From the NCBI GenBank assembly GCA_964628455.1, contig CAZVPD010000042.1, forward strand, positions 1 through 23,841: a stretch of 23,841 nt of DNA, written 5' to 3'. This DNA is from JAQVWU01 sp964628455 (GTDB lineage Bacteria; Bacillota; Clostridia; Oscillospirales; CAG-272). The notes beneath the pieces are model-generated. The model was not told where the DNA came from and ran no database searches. It saw only the letters and a list, made by a program, of their open reading frames with translations. Each line of letters begins with the position of its first letter. The stretch's first letter is position 1. A program made the translations under genes and the position numbers. This document shows, piece by piece, positions 1-8,317 of this stretch.

Positions 1-71
1 TTTTGACTTCTTTAAAATCTTTTATTAAAAAAACCTACAATAACTTGACACGGACGTGTGTTTTTTGTTTT

Positions 72-111
72 ATTGACATTTTTGGTGAATAATATTATAC
101 TTTAGACAGTC
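72..111 (+). promoter_or_regulatory. Sigma-A promoter upstream of ylxP, copy 1 of a 40-bp promoter repeat
   Basis: A consensus -35 box TTGACA (73-78) and a -10 box TATACT (96-101) are separated by exactly 17 bp. The spacer and -10 contain the 10-bp palindrome ATAATATTAT (89-98). Transcription should start near 108, giving a leader of about 90 nt before the ylxP start at 197. The whole 40-bp block recurs at 979-1018 with one base changed. The match runs beyond the two boxes into the spacer and the 8 bp after the -10, which is more than two unrelated strong promoters would share. Confidence 0.75.
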
Positions 112-196
112 CGGTAGGCAGCATTCATGCAGCTTCGGAAAGGAAAAATCCCGTATTTCCCCTCCGGCCGGGGACACCTGCGGGATATGTGATAAA

Positions 197-478
197 ATGA
201 CGGTAAGCGTGATCACGATAAAACTGTATGCCCCCTGGGTGCACAGTCTGAAAGAAAAGCGAATGATCGTAAAAGGGCTTTGCGAAAAGCTGACGAACAA
301 ATTTCATGTGTCGGTCATCGAAAGCGATATGCAGGATGTTCATCAGACCATTGTCATTTCCGTTGCCTTCCTTTCGAATACCGCCGCGATCGCCGACAGC
401 ACAGGCGAAGCGATCACGGCTTTCATCGAAAAGAACACCGATGCCGAAATTGTCGATCTGTCTGCGGAACGGAGATAA
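197..478 (+). CDS. ylxP: DUF503 / YlxP-like protein
   Basis: This is a 93-residue protein of the DUF503 (YlxP) family. These are small ferredoxin-fold-like proteins of unsettled function, found in many Firmicutes in or near the infB-rbfA ribosome maturation operon. The family signature is visible: an N-terminal beta strand, then HSLKEKRMIVKGL (about residues 16-28), then the segment KFHVSVIESDMQDVHQ and a strand resembling IVISVAFLSN. The length is normal and the protein looks complete. The ATG at 197 has only a weak ribosome binding site, but it begins directly at the first conserved strand. None of the usual translation-factor neighbours is present; the next gene is a solute-binding lipoprotein 766 bp away. 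The family call is firm, the function unknown. Confidence 0.85.
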   Translation: MTVSVITIKLYAPWVHSLKEKRMIVKGLCEKLTNKFHVSVIESDMQDVHQTIVISVAFLSNTAAIADSTGEAITAFIEKNTDAEIVDLSAERR

Positions 479-593
479 AGGTGTTAATCATACGACTTCA
501 CCGGCAATATTTATGTTTTCCGTTGACAAAAAACATCGGATTTGTTTACAGCGGCCGGTAAACGAAAGACGTCGGTTACAATTATATTCCGGA

Positions 594-713
594 GTTGTTT
601 GAGATAATAAAGGCGATGAAACAGAAGGATAAAAAAACACGGGACTATTCTGTTTGATCCGCGCGGCAAACCCGGCGGTCCGAATACACGCGGCATTTCT
701 ATCGTCTGTCCCG
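594..713 (+). repeat. 120-bp structured intergenic repeat, copy 1
   Basis: This block matches 8531-8650 without gaps at 107 of 120 positions by hand count. It has internal complementarity: AAACAGAA pairs with TTCTGTTT across a 21-nt loop, and CGGGAC inside that loop is complementary to the terminal GTCCCG at 708-713. Both pairings survive in copy 2, although flanking bases differ. It lies in a gene-free gap, ends about 45 bp before a strong terminator, and sits on the same strand as the binding protein downstream. It may be a dispersed repeat, a non-autonomous mobile remnant or a structured RNA. It does not read as a tRNA or a known riboswitch. Confidence 0.7.
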
Positions 714-756
714 GCAGGGATTTCCCCGGTTGTATCAAATGACTCGCCTTTGCCCG

Positions 757-805
757 AGAATGCCTGTACCGATCCGGTAAGTGTCGGTACGGGCGTTCTT
801 CTTTT
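757..805 (+). terminator. Intrinsic terminator downstream of ylxP and repeat copy 1
   Basis: Arms at 757-772 and 784-799 form a 16-bp stem with two G-U pairs and an 11-nt loop. The run CTTTTAT follows immediately. It lies about 280 bp past the ylxP stop, so the 120-bp repeat would be in the transcript's 3' end unless that repeat starts a separate small RNA. The stem sequence resembles that of the terminator at 17913-17961. Confidence 0.75.
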
Positions 806-978
806 ATGCAGTGGGAGCTAAGCAGCAGCTGCAGACACCTTTCGGAAAGAGACATCCGTTGATTTATCTGCTTCCGGGAATCACAAAACGTCCGTCAGGC
901 TGTTTTCCCCGTCTTTTCAGATCGGCCGCAAAAGCATTGAGCAGCAATCGACAAAATGCAATATTGTTTTATAAGTCC

Positions 979-1018
979 ATTGACATTTTTAGTGAATAAT
1001 ATTATACTTTAGACAGTC
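979..1018 (+). promoter_or_regulatory. Sigma-A promoter for the first binding-protein gene, copy 2 of the 40-bp promoter repeat
   Basis: The -35 TTGACA (980-985), a 17-bp spacer and the -10 TATACT (1003-1008) are identical to the ylxP promoter block at 72-111, except for one spacer base (A here, G there). A shared TTGTTTTAT lies just upstream in both copies (65-73 and 964-972), separated from the block by 6-7 extra bases here. The presumed start point near 1015 gives a leader of about 230 nt before the lipoprotein at 1245. Confidence 0.72.
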
Positions 1019-1244
1019 AAATGGTTCGGATATGTAAACCCGATAAACATCAGCACGGATCATCGGCAAATCATACCGGTCAAGGTTTTGCTGCGCGTTT
1101 TTATAAATTTCTTATATACGGATAAACGGAACAAACCATATTATACAATGCCCCCAACGACCGCAGAAAAACAAAAGACATATCGACGGAATGATATTGC
1201 ATTGGACGGGTGATCCTGCAGATATACGCAAAGGGGAGGCTGCG

Positions 1245-2702
1245 ATGAAAAAATCGACCGTTTTTTTACTTGTGTTTATGATGGTTTTCACTTCATGCTC
1301 CGGCACGGAAAAAACAGCGGAGCAAACATCCGCCGCGGAGAGCACTTCGGAAACATCGGCCGAATCCATAAAATCAAATCTTCCCGGTGATTTGAATTAT
1401 AACGGCCTGATTCTGACCGTCATTCACTCGGGGGATGTCATGTTCGGCGCAGACTCTTTGGAAATGAGCGGAGATATTGTTAACGATGCGATCTACAGGC
1501 GCAATGCGGATGTGAAGGAACAGCTCAACGTAGAGTTTGAGTATGTGGAAACCGATTACGACATTGCGCCTTATATACGTGAGACTGTGCTCGGAGGTAT
1601 TGACGCGTATCAGCTTATTTCCGGATCGCAGTGGATCATCGCGCCCGTTGTGCTCGAAAACGCTTTTATGAACCTGAAGGACGGCGAATATCTTGACTTT
1701 GAAAGTCCCTGGTGGGCGGAGAACTACAACAGAGAAGCCTCGGTCGGTGATCATGTCCGTTATTTTGCAGGCGGTGACATCTCTTTGTCGATGCTGCAGC
1801 TTATGAGCTGCATGTATTACAACAAGACGCTATACGGCAGTTTGGAGGGCGATCCGGATGAATTGTATGCGACTGTCGTCAATGGCGAATGGACGCTTGA
1901 CGAATTCGGCGCTATCGGAGCGCGCTGTTACGCGGACCTTAACGGCAACGGCACGTCAGACGACGGCGATCAATACGGTTATGGTCTTATTACCGCCAAT
2001 CTTACCGATCATCTGACTTATGATGCGGGTATTCGTGTGACGGAACGCGACAGTGAAGGAATTCCCGTTCTCATCCTGAACAATGAAAAGACGATATCCT
2101 TCACGGAAAAACTTTACGGCCTGTTTTATACTAATCCGGGAGGAAGAGTGTTCCCCGCTACGAACGATTCCAACCAGATCACCATACCCGGAAAATTTAT
2201 CGGCAATGAAATGATGTTTGACCTGGGCTGGTTCCATACTTCGGCGCTGTTCAGAGACATGGAGGGTGATTACGGTCTGATCCCCTACCCGAAATACGAT
2301 GAGGCGCAGGAAAAGTATTTATCGCTTGTTCATGACACAGCACAGGTCTACTGCGTGCCCATTACCGTCGGAAGCCGTTTTGACGCTGCGTGCGCGGTGA
2401 TGGAAGCGCTTGCGTTTGAGGCATATAAAAGCGTAACTCCCGCTTTTTACGAAATAGCGCTCAAGGTAAAATACATTCGCGACAGCAACGACACGGCTCT
2501 TCGGATCGTCGATATGATCCACGACGGAGCGACAACCGACTTTGCTTATATTTATAACTATACGCTCAATGACATCGGATTGATCATGAGATCTTTGATG
2601 GGAGGGAAAAAATCCGATTTTGCTTCGGAATATGCCAAAAGAGAAAGCAAAGTAAAAACCGACCTTGACGCGCTGATCGAACTCTATACTTCGCTGGGAT
2701 AA
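1245..2702 (+). CDS. Extracellular solute-binding lipoprotein (paralog 1 of 6)
   Basis: This 485-residue lipoprotein resembles family 1 solute-binding proteins of carbohydrate ABC importers and would act on the outer face of the membrane. The ATG at 1245 is preferred over an in-frame ATG at 1191. It follows GGGGAGG (1233-1239) at normal spacing and begins a proper signal peptide, MKKSTVFLLVFMMVFTSC, with lipidated Cys18 in a slightly atypical FTSC lipobox. A Ser/Thr/Glu-rich linker follows. An EF-hand-like loop, DLNGNGTSDDGD (231-242), lies after a GEWTLDEF segment. The motifs GDYGLIPYPKYDE and SVTPAFYEIALK are shared with the other paralogs. No transporter permease is nearby, so the ligand and partner are unknown. 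It is probably driven by the duplicated promoter at 979-1018. Confidence 0.85.
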   Translation: MKKSTVFLLVFMMVFTSCSGTEKTAEQTSAAESTSETSAESIKSNLPGDLNYNGLILTVIHSGDVMFGADSLEMSGDIVNDAIYRRNADVKEQLNVEFEYVETDYDIAPYIRETVLGGIDAYQLISGSQWIIAPVVLENAFMNLKDGEYLDFESPWWAENYNREASVGDHVRYFAGGDISLSMLQLMSCMYYNKTLYGSLEGDPDELYATVVNGEWTLDEFGAIGARCYADLNGNGTSDDGDQYGYGLITANLTDHLTYDAGIRVTERDSEGIPVLILNNEKTISFTEKLYGLFYTNPGGRVFPATNDSNQITIPGKFIGNEMMFDLGWFHTSALFRDMEGDYGLIPYPKYDEAQEKYLSLVHDTAQVYCVPITVGSRFDAACAVMEALAFEAYKSVTPAFYEIALKVKYIRDSNDTALRIVDMIHDGATTDFAYIYNYTLNDIGLIMRSLMGGKKSDFASEYAKRESKVKTDLDALIELYTSLG

Positions 2703-2900
2703 AAAATCACAGGGTGATTCCCTTGTCAGCAACGCGTAAGAAGCGGCGGAACTGCCGGAAAAGGCCCCGAAACGGATAAAACAAAGTCGAACGAATCTGC
2801 TTCCGTCCGCTTTTCTTATGTGTATGATCCCTGCCGTAACTGAAATCACCGTTTCCCGGCTGATTTATTTCCGGTAAACGGAAGAAGAATGGAGAAATCT

Positions 2901-4343
2901 ATGAGACCCTTCATTTCATTGATCTTATGCGCTGCCCTTGCGATTCTTAACCTGACCTCCTGCTCTTCGGACAAAACAGACGACGCTCAATACGCATCCG
3001 TTACCGATACCGCAACTGTCGAAGAAACACAGCCCGGGCCGGTCATTCCGGAAGCGGATCTGGCAGGTGCCGATTACGTCCTGCTTGTCCCCGCTACCGC
3101 GGGCTGGGTAAACTCCCGTGATTTTATTTACGATGAGACGCTGAAAGGCGAACCTATAAACGACGCCATACACGACAGGATCCTTAAAGCGGAAGATGCC
3201 TTTAATTGTACTATTATAGGGCTGCAGTCCTCTTCCCTGATTACAGATGCGAGAAGCGAGATCATGTCGGGAGGGAGTCAATATCAGGTTATTATGCCTG
3301 CAATGACCGAAGTAAAAACACTGGCCGGAGAAGGTTTGCTTCTCGATCTGCGCAATATCGACACCATTATGCTCGAAGAGCCCTGGTGGAGTCAGAACGC
3401 CAACAAAAATCTATCCATAGGCGGCAGGCTTTACTTTACGCTTGGTGACATAAGCCTGATCGATAATGACGGGATCGCAGCTATTGCCTTCAACAATGCT
3501 CTTATTACAGATAACAATCTGGAATCGCCTTACACACACGTTTATGACGGCACATGGACAATGGAACGCATGTATGACATGTGTAAGGGCCTGAACCGTG
3601 ACCTTGACGGCAACGGCAGGCTTGACGCCAATGATCAGTATGGTTTTGTCACCGACCACGCAAATATTGTTGCTTTTCTTTACGCGTCCGGCGAGACCTT
3701 GATATCAAAGGACGAAAACGATATGCCCTATCCCTCCATTTTTAACGAACGGGCTTCGGCGGTCATAGACCTGATCACAGCCTTCGCAAACGACGAAACC
3801 GCTTTCGGGCAGACGTCCGTTTTCGGAGATCACGGACTGGCAAATACAAACTTCATGAACAACCAGATGCTGTTCAGGCTTTCGTCTATGTTCCGCTTCA
3901 CCCAGATGCGCGCCATGGAGAGCGATTTCGGTTTTCTGCCCATGCCGAAATACGAGGAGAACCAGGAGGATTATCACCACAGCTATTCATATGCCAGTCC
4001 GGGCGTTTCCCTTCCAGTCACCCTTGACTCCCCTGAAACGACGGGAGCGGTTCTCGAAGCCCTCGCTTATTGGGGGCGCTATGCCGTACTGCCGGCATAT
4101 TATGAAATCAACCTTCAGACCAAAGTCGCGCGGGATGAGGATTCGGCAAAAATGCTTGATATCATTTTCGACGCCGCCACCTTCGATTTGGGTCTTATCT
4201 ATAATTTCGGCGGCATGAGGGACATTTTCGAGCCGTTTGTAAAACGGAATACAAACAATTTCGCCGCGATTTACGCCGCTATAGAAGAGAAGATAAAAAC
4301 CGATATAGGGTCGCTCACAGAAACTTTCAATAACCTGAAATAA
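2901..4343 (+). CDS. Extracellular solute-binding lipoprotein (paralog 2 of 6)
   Basis: This 480-residue family 1-type solute-binding lipoprotein should sit on the outer membrane face and capture a ligand, probably a glycan fragment. The ATG at 2901 has GGAGA six bases upstream and starts the signal MRPFISLILCAALAILNLTSC, lipobox LTSC with Cys21. An ATG at 2889 adds four residues and has a weaker site. The calcium-type loop DLDGNGRLDAND spans about 234-245, after GTWTMERM. The segments EEPWWSQN, SDFGFLPMPKYEE and LPAYYEINLQTKVARDED match the other paralogs. The gap from paralog 1 (about 200 bp) has no clear terminator, so the two may be co-transcribed. The ligand is unknown. Confidence 0.84.
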   Translation: MRPFISLILCAALAILNLTSCSSDKTDDAQYASVTDTATVEETQPGPVIPEADLAGADYVLLVPATAGWVNSRDFIYDETLKGEPINDAIHDRILKAEDAFNCTIIGLQSSSLITDARSEIMSGGSQYQVIMPAMTEVKTLAGEGLLLDLRNIDTIMLEEPWWSQNANKNLSIGGRLYFTLGDISLIDNDGIAAIAFNNALITDNNLESPYTHVYDGTWTMERMYDMCKGLNRDLDGNGRLDANDQYGFVTDHANIVAFLYASGETLISKDENDMPYPSIFNERASAVIDLITAFANDETAFGQTSVFGDHGLANTNFMNNQMLFRLSSMFRFTQMRAMESDFGFLPMPKYEENQEDYHHSYSYASPGVSLPVTLDSPETTGAVLEALAYWGRYAVLPAYYEINLQTKVARDEDSAKMLDIIFDAATFDLGLIYNFGGMRDIFEPFVKRNTNNFAAIYAAIEEKIKTDIGSLTETFNNLK

Positions 4344-4368
4344 ACACGCGCTCACAGAAACGGACCGC

Positions 4369-4397
4369 GGCGGCTATGATATTTGACCCGCCTTTTT
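4369..4397 (+). terminator. Possible weak terminator after paralog 2
   Basis: GGCGG (4369-4373) can pair with CCGCC (4388-4392) over a 14-nt loop, and five T follow. The stem is short and the loop large, so termination would be partial at best. It lies just before the first scaffold gap. Confidence 0.3.
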
Positions 4398-4439
4398 CCG
4401 GATCTCCGGCCATTAAAACGGCAGTTTGATCCCGCTTAA

Positions 4440-4449
4440 NNNNNNNNNN
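4440..4449. other. Assembly gap (10 N)
   Basis: Ten N form a scaffold join of unknown true size. It lies between paralog 2 and paralog 3, only 21 bp before the start codon of paralog 3, so the promoter of paralog 3 may be missing. Confidence 0.98.
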
Positions 4450-4470
4450 AATCGATTTTGGGAGGGTGAA

Positions 4471-5915
4471 ATGGTGATAAAAATAATTATTTTTTATTTG
4501 TTGACATTTTCTGTCATATTTGTATCCGCAGCCTGTAACAGCGCGGAAACAGCGGATGAGCAAACCGCGCAGACAACTGTCGCCGATGAAACGGAAGCAG
4601 CCGATAATCTGCCTGACAGAGATTTTAATGATGCGGATGTCAATATACTGATACGCTCCGAATTTGCATATGAATTCAACACGGAAGATACATCGGAGCT
4701 TGTCAACGACGCTCTTTATAAACGTGATCTGAAAATCGAAGAACGCTTTGGTGTGAAGTTGAATTATATCCCGGTAAACGGCAACTGGGGCAACCGCGAA
4801 CTATTTAAAAATGCCGTATCGCAAAGCGTGACGGGAGGTACCGGTGATTTTGACGTCGTTTGCGGTGCCGAAAATCAATTGTTCTCTTATGCTCCGGAAG
4901 GATTGTTTGTCAACTTATACCATGTTGAATATATCGGTCTCGCCGAAAAATGCTGGGCTCAAAAATTTGTAACAAATGCTTCCTATAAAAATCTGCTTTT
5001 CTTTGTGACAGGGGATGCGGCGCTGACAACACTCGATAATATGTGCGTTGTATATTTTAATAAAAATATGATCAACGACTTTAATCTGAATTCACCTTAT
5101 GATTTGGTTAAAAACAGTCGGTGGACTCATGAAAACATGGCTGCCATGGCTGCCGATGTATCAAGCGAGTTAAACGGCGACGGGAAATTCGGCACGGAAG
5201 ACCAATACGGCTGGATAACCAGTCCTCTGATGACCGGAGGTTTTTTATCCGCATACCAGACTCCCGTCACCGAATTTGATACCGAAGGCATCCCTCGTAT
5301 TATTTTATTTGATGAAAAAATGACTGATCGTTTTATCGCGCTGGGAGATTTTCTCTTTAAAAACAATTCTGCATTCATTACCGAAAATGCCGCAACGGAA
5401 GTGACGACCAAACAATTAACCGATCTTTTTACTTCCGGCAATTCGTTGTTTATGACGCAGACGCTGGGACAGGCCAAAGCTTTGCGGACATTTGAGAATG
5501 ACTTCGGAATTATTCCGTATCCGAAATTCGATGAACAACAAAGTGAATATTATACGCATGTCCTGGAGACGAACAGCGTATTCGGCATTCCGTCCTTTGT
5601 AAAAGATATTGAAAAGAGCGGAATTATACTGCAAGCCCTGGGTCTGGAGAGTTATAACAGCGTAACGCCCGTATATTTTGATGTGGCGTTAACCACCAAA
5701 TACACCCGTGACAACGATTCGGAAGAAATGCTGGTGATTATCCGCGACGGTATGTATTTTAATTTCGGGCATGTTCATACGATCGCGATTTCTCCGAACG
5801 GTCTGACAAGCGAAATAATGGGAACTTTTGCCACAAAAAAATCCGGAAGTGATATGGTTTCCTATTATGAAGGAAGACGCAGTCAGGATGAATCCGCGCT
5901 TTCATCGCTCATAGA
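4471..5915 (+). CDS. Extracellular solute-binding lipoprotein (paralog 3 of 6), 3' end lost in gap
   Basis: At least 481 residues of the same lipoprotein family are present. The ATG at 4471 follows GGGAGGGTG at normal spacing. The signal peptide ends in SAAC with Cys22. The loop ELNGDGKFGTED (233-244) is the EF-hand-like segment, with Glu instead of Asp at the first ligand position. NDFGIIPYPKFDE, SVTPVYFDVALTTK and the segment following it align with the siblings. The reading runs into the second N gap at 5916. By comparison with the siblings, only about ten C-terminal residues are missing. Apparent coding after the gap should not be trusted, because the gap length is unknown. The gene is visibly more AT-rich than its neighbours, and it sits alone on the scaffolded piece 4450-5915. 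Confidence 0.8.
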
Positions 5916-5925
5916 NNNNNNNNNN
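5916..5925. other. Assembly gap (10 N)
   Basis: Ten N form a scaffold join that removes the 3' end of paralog 3 and any spacer sequence before the FAD oxidoreductase. True length and the order of the joined pieces cannot be known from this window. Confidence 0.98.
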
Positions 5926-6013
5926 ATAATCTTTTGTAACTATACTTTGAGCATCACTAGATGCATATGAAAAATATATCACCGAAAATCCATGACAGGA
6001 GAGAGGTCAGCCC

Positions 6014-8317
6014 ATGATTATTCATCCCCCGTTAACGGAAATATCGACGGATATCCTTGTCATCGGCGGCGGACTGCCGGGAGTATGCGCGGCTGTTGCG
6101 GCAGCGCAGTCCGGTGCGGATGTGACGCTTGTCGAACGCGGATTGTCACTCGGAGGAAACTGCGGGCCGGAGGTCGGCGTTCATCCGTCCGATGCGCACA
6201 GGTTCCATCCATACGCTGTCACAACCGGGATCGTCGGCCGGTTCATTGAAGACGCTGCGTTCAGTGCGGCAAAAACAAGCGCAAACAGCAACCATTATAA
6301 CATTTCCTCTCAGTGGGACAGCGTAATGAGCAATGCTTTAAAGAATGAGGGAGTCCGGCTGCTGCGCAGACATTATGCCCATTCACCGGAAATACTGGGC
6401 GACCGGATCGTCGCCGTTTACTGTGAGGATACGGCTGCTTATAAACGCGTTAAAATAAACGTCAAAACAGCCGTCATCGATGACAGCGGCGACGGGAATG
6501 TTTCAGATCTGGCCGGTGCTTTATGGAGGCAAGGCAGGGAGGCAAGGGAGGAATTCGGAGAACGCTGTGCGCCTCAGACTGCGGATTCCGTCACAATGGG
6601 TTCCAGCCTTGTGGCGCTGGTACGGGATGCCGGCCATCCCGTACCCTTCATACCGCCGGAAGGAACGCCTCCGTTTCATCCGGGTTACGGAGGAATGGTG
6701 CAGCTCCGACCCGGACCGGATGACACGCTGTATTTTTTCTTTCCGACGGAAACCGGAGGGGATATCAACACCATAACCGATGACCATGAAATTTACGAGC
6801 GCTTGCTCGGGCATCTCTACAGCGCGTGGAACAGAATAAAAAACGAAGTCAGTATCGAGGAAACAAAAAACTGGGAACTTGTATGGGTCAGTTCCCGTGT
6901 TGCCAAAAGAGAAAGCCGCCGTTTTATCGGAGATTATATTCTTACGCAGACAGACGTGGAATCCGGAAGGATTTTTGATGACGCCATTGCGTTTGGCGGT
7001 TTCGCGGTTGATGTGCATGATCCGATATCCGACGCACCCGAATACGTGAAAATCAAATACTACAGCATACCGCCGCTTTATACGATTCCCTACCGCTGCA
7101 TTTATTCAAAAAACATTGATAATTTATTATTCGCTTCGCGTCTCTTAAGCGCGACACATATGGCACACGGTACCGTGCGGCTGCAGCGGACCCTGTCGGC
7201 CGTCGGTCAGGCGGCAGGTACGGCGGCCGCATTATGTCATCATTATAACTGCCTGCCGCGTGATATTTATACCGGGCATATTTCCGAACTGCAGCAGATT
7301 TTACTGCGTGAAGACTGCAGTATTCCGGGTCAAACCAATAGGGACAAAGCGGACCTCGCACGATACGCTTCCGTTACAGCCGACAGTGAAACAACCTGTG
7401 AAGTGACCGGAGACGCCGCGTGGGAACCCCTTGACAAAACAAAAGGCTGTGAGTTGTGGGACTTCGGAGACAGAATCGACTCTATATCTTTTTTGCTGAA
7501 CAATAATACAGATCAGGACCGGAAATTAACGCTGAAATTATATCGGTTTGATCCGGTAAGACCGTGGCAGGAACACGGCGAACGTAAGTTTTTTGATTAT
7601 TACAAATCACGAAATGAGGCTGAGTGGGGCAATGCACATGATGAAAAACAGTTCAGCCCGATCGGTACGTCTGTAACTATGATCCCTCCGGCATTTAACG
7701 GTTATATCCGGTTTGACGTCGGAACGGATGTTACGGAAAAAAATATTTACAATGACGATGACCGGATTCTGGCCTTATTGGAATCCTGCGAAGGCGTAGA
7801 TATTGCACACGGCAGTCGCTTTTATGAATTTGTAAGAAGCGTAGAAGGCACAGAAGACGGTTCTTACATCGTTCGTCCCTCTGCATACTTATACAAACTC
7901 GAACCGTCTCCGTTATACGGAAAAGCGATACAGACCGTTAATGGCATAAACCGGCGATACAGTACCAACCCCGTCAATATGTGGAAACCCGCTTCATTGC
8001 CCGCGTCTCTGACATTTCGCTGGGAAAAGCCGGTCCGCGTATCGCAATTACGCATAACATTTGACACTTTAACGCGCACATACCATGAAATGCCCTTTGA
8101 ATGCGGCAAACGGGTATCGGGACAATGCGTTAAGTCGTTTCGTGCCGCATTTAAAAACGGCGTGAATACCGTCAGCGAACGGGAAATCGTGAATAACCAT
8201 AACCGTGTCGCAGTCCTTGATTTCAAATCTTTATTCGTCGATTCACTCACTTTGACTTTATTCGAAACCTGGGATATGAGTGTTTTGCCGGGCGTGTATG
8301 AGGTCAGGATCTATTAA
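6014..8317 (+). CDS. FAD-dependent oxidoreductase with C-terminal discoidin-like domain
   Basis: This 767-residue protein is of the FAD_oxidored type (fumarate reductase/succinate dehydrogenase flavoprotein fold), in families often tied to sugar or secondary-metabolite oxidation. The Rossmann FAD site is clear: VIGGGLPG with the G-x-G-x-x-G glycines at 18, 20 and 23, and Glu41 ending the second strand for the ribose. GGNCGPE follows near residue 47. DDSGDGNVSDLAGALWRQGRE (about 155-175) and TIPYRCIYSKNIDNLLFASR (about 357-376) are further family motifs. Residues 440 to 600 look like a beta domain, and the last 130 or so resemble an F5/8 type C (discoidin) fold ending in YEVRIY. There is no signal peptide, so it is probably cytoplasmic. 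The ATG at 6014 follows AGGAGAGAGG at 7 bp. The substrate is unknown. Confidence 0.85.
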   Translation: MIIHPPLTEISTDILVIGGGLPGVCAAVAAAQSGADVTLVERGLSLGGNCGPEVGVHPSDAHRFHPYAVTTGIVGRFIEDAAFSAAKTSANSNHYNISSQWDSVMSNALKNEGVRLLRRHYAHSPEILGDRIVAVYCEDTAAYKRVKINVKTAVIDDSGDGNVSDLAGALWRQGREAREEFGERCAPQTADSVTMGSSLVALVRDAGHPVPFIPPEGTPPFHPGYGGMVQLRPGPDDTLYFFFPTETGGDINTITDDHEIYERLLGHLYSAWNRIKNEVSIEETKNWELVWVSSRVAKRESRRFIGDYILTQTDVESGRIFDDAIAFGGFAVDVHDPISDAPEYVKIKYYSIPPLYTIPYRCIYSKNIDNLLFASRLLSATHMAHGTVRLQRTLSAVGQAAGTAAALCHHYNCLPRDIYTGHISELQQILLREDCSIPGQTNRDKADLARYASVTADSETTCEVTGDAAWEPLDKTKGCELWDFGDRIDSISFLLNNNTDQDRKLTLKLYRFDPVRPWQEHGERKFFDYYKSRNEAEWGNAHDEKQFSPIGTSVTMIPPAFNGYIRFDVGTDVTEKNIYNDDDRILALLESCEGVDIAHGSRFYEFVRSVEGTEDGSYIVRPSAYLYKLEPSPLYGKAIQTVNGINRRYSTNPVNMWKPASLPASLTFRWEKPVRVSQLRITFDTLTRTYHEMPFECGKRVSGQCVKSFRAAFKNGVNTVSEREIVNNHNRVAVLDFKSLFVDSLTLTLFETWDMSVLPGVYEVRIY

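Larger units (their letters stand above)
479..1244. other. Long intergenic region between ylxP and the first binding protein
   Basis: No convincing gene lies in these 766 bp. The region holds copy 1 of a 120-bp intergenic repeat (594-713), a strong intrinsic terminator (757-805) and copy 2 of the 40-bp promoter repeat (979-1018). A TTGACA at 523-528 has no good -10 partner. Short open frames here overlap the repeat or the hairpin and have no ribosome binding site. A leader of about 230 nt separates the presumed start point near 1015 from the lipoprotein start at 1245. Confidence 0.6.

Noticed and set aside
44..70. Possible terminator of an upstream gene (ACACG-GA-CGTGT followed by T-rich sequence)
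   Set aside because: A 2-nt loop cannot close the hairpin, and the T-rich run belongs to the upstream flank of the promoter.
511..855. A 114-codon - strand frame whose peptide partly recurs at 8430-8639
   Set aside because: The shared peptide simply reflects the 120-bp repeat in the same phase; the frames differ outside it, and changes within it are not biased to synonymous positions as far as I can see.
5926..5970. Continuation of paralog 3 beyond the second N gap
   Set aside because: The gap length is unknown, so the reading frame after it is arbitrary, and the residues there do not resemble the C-termini of the sibling proteins.
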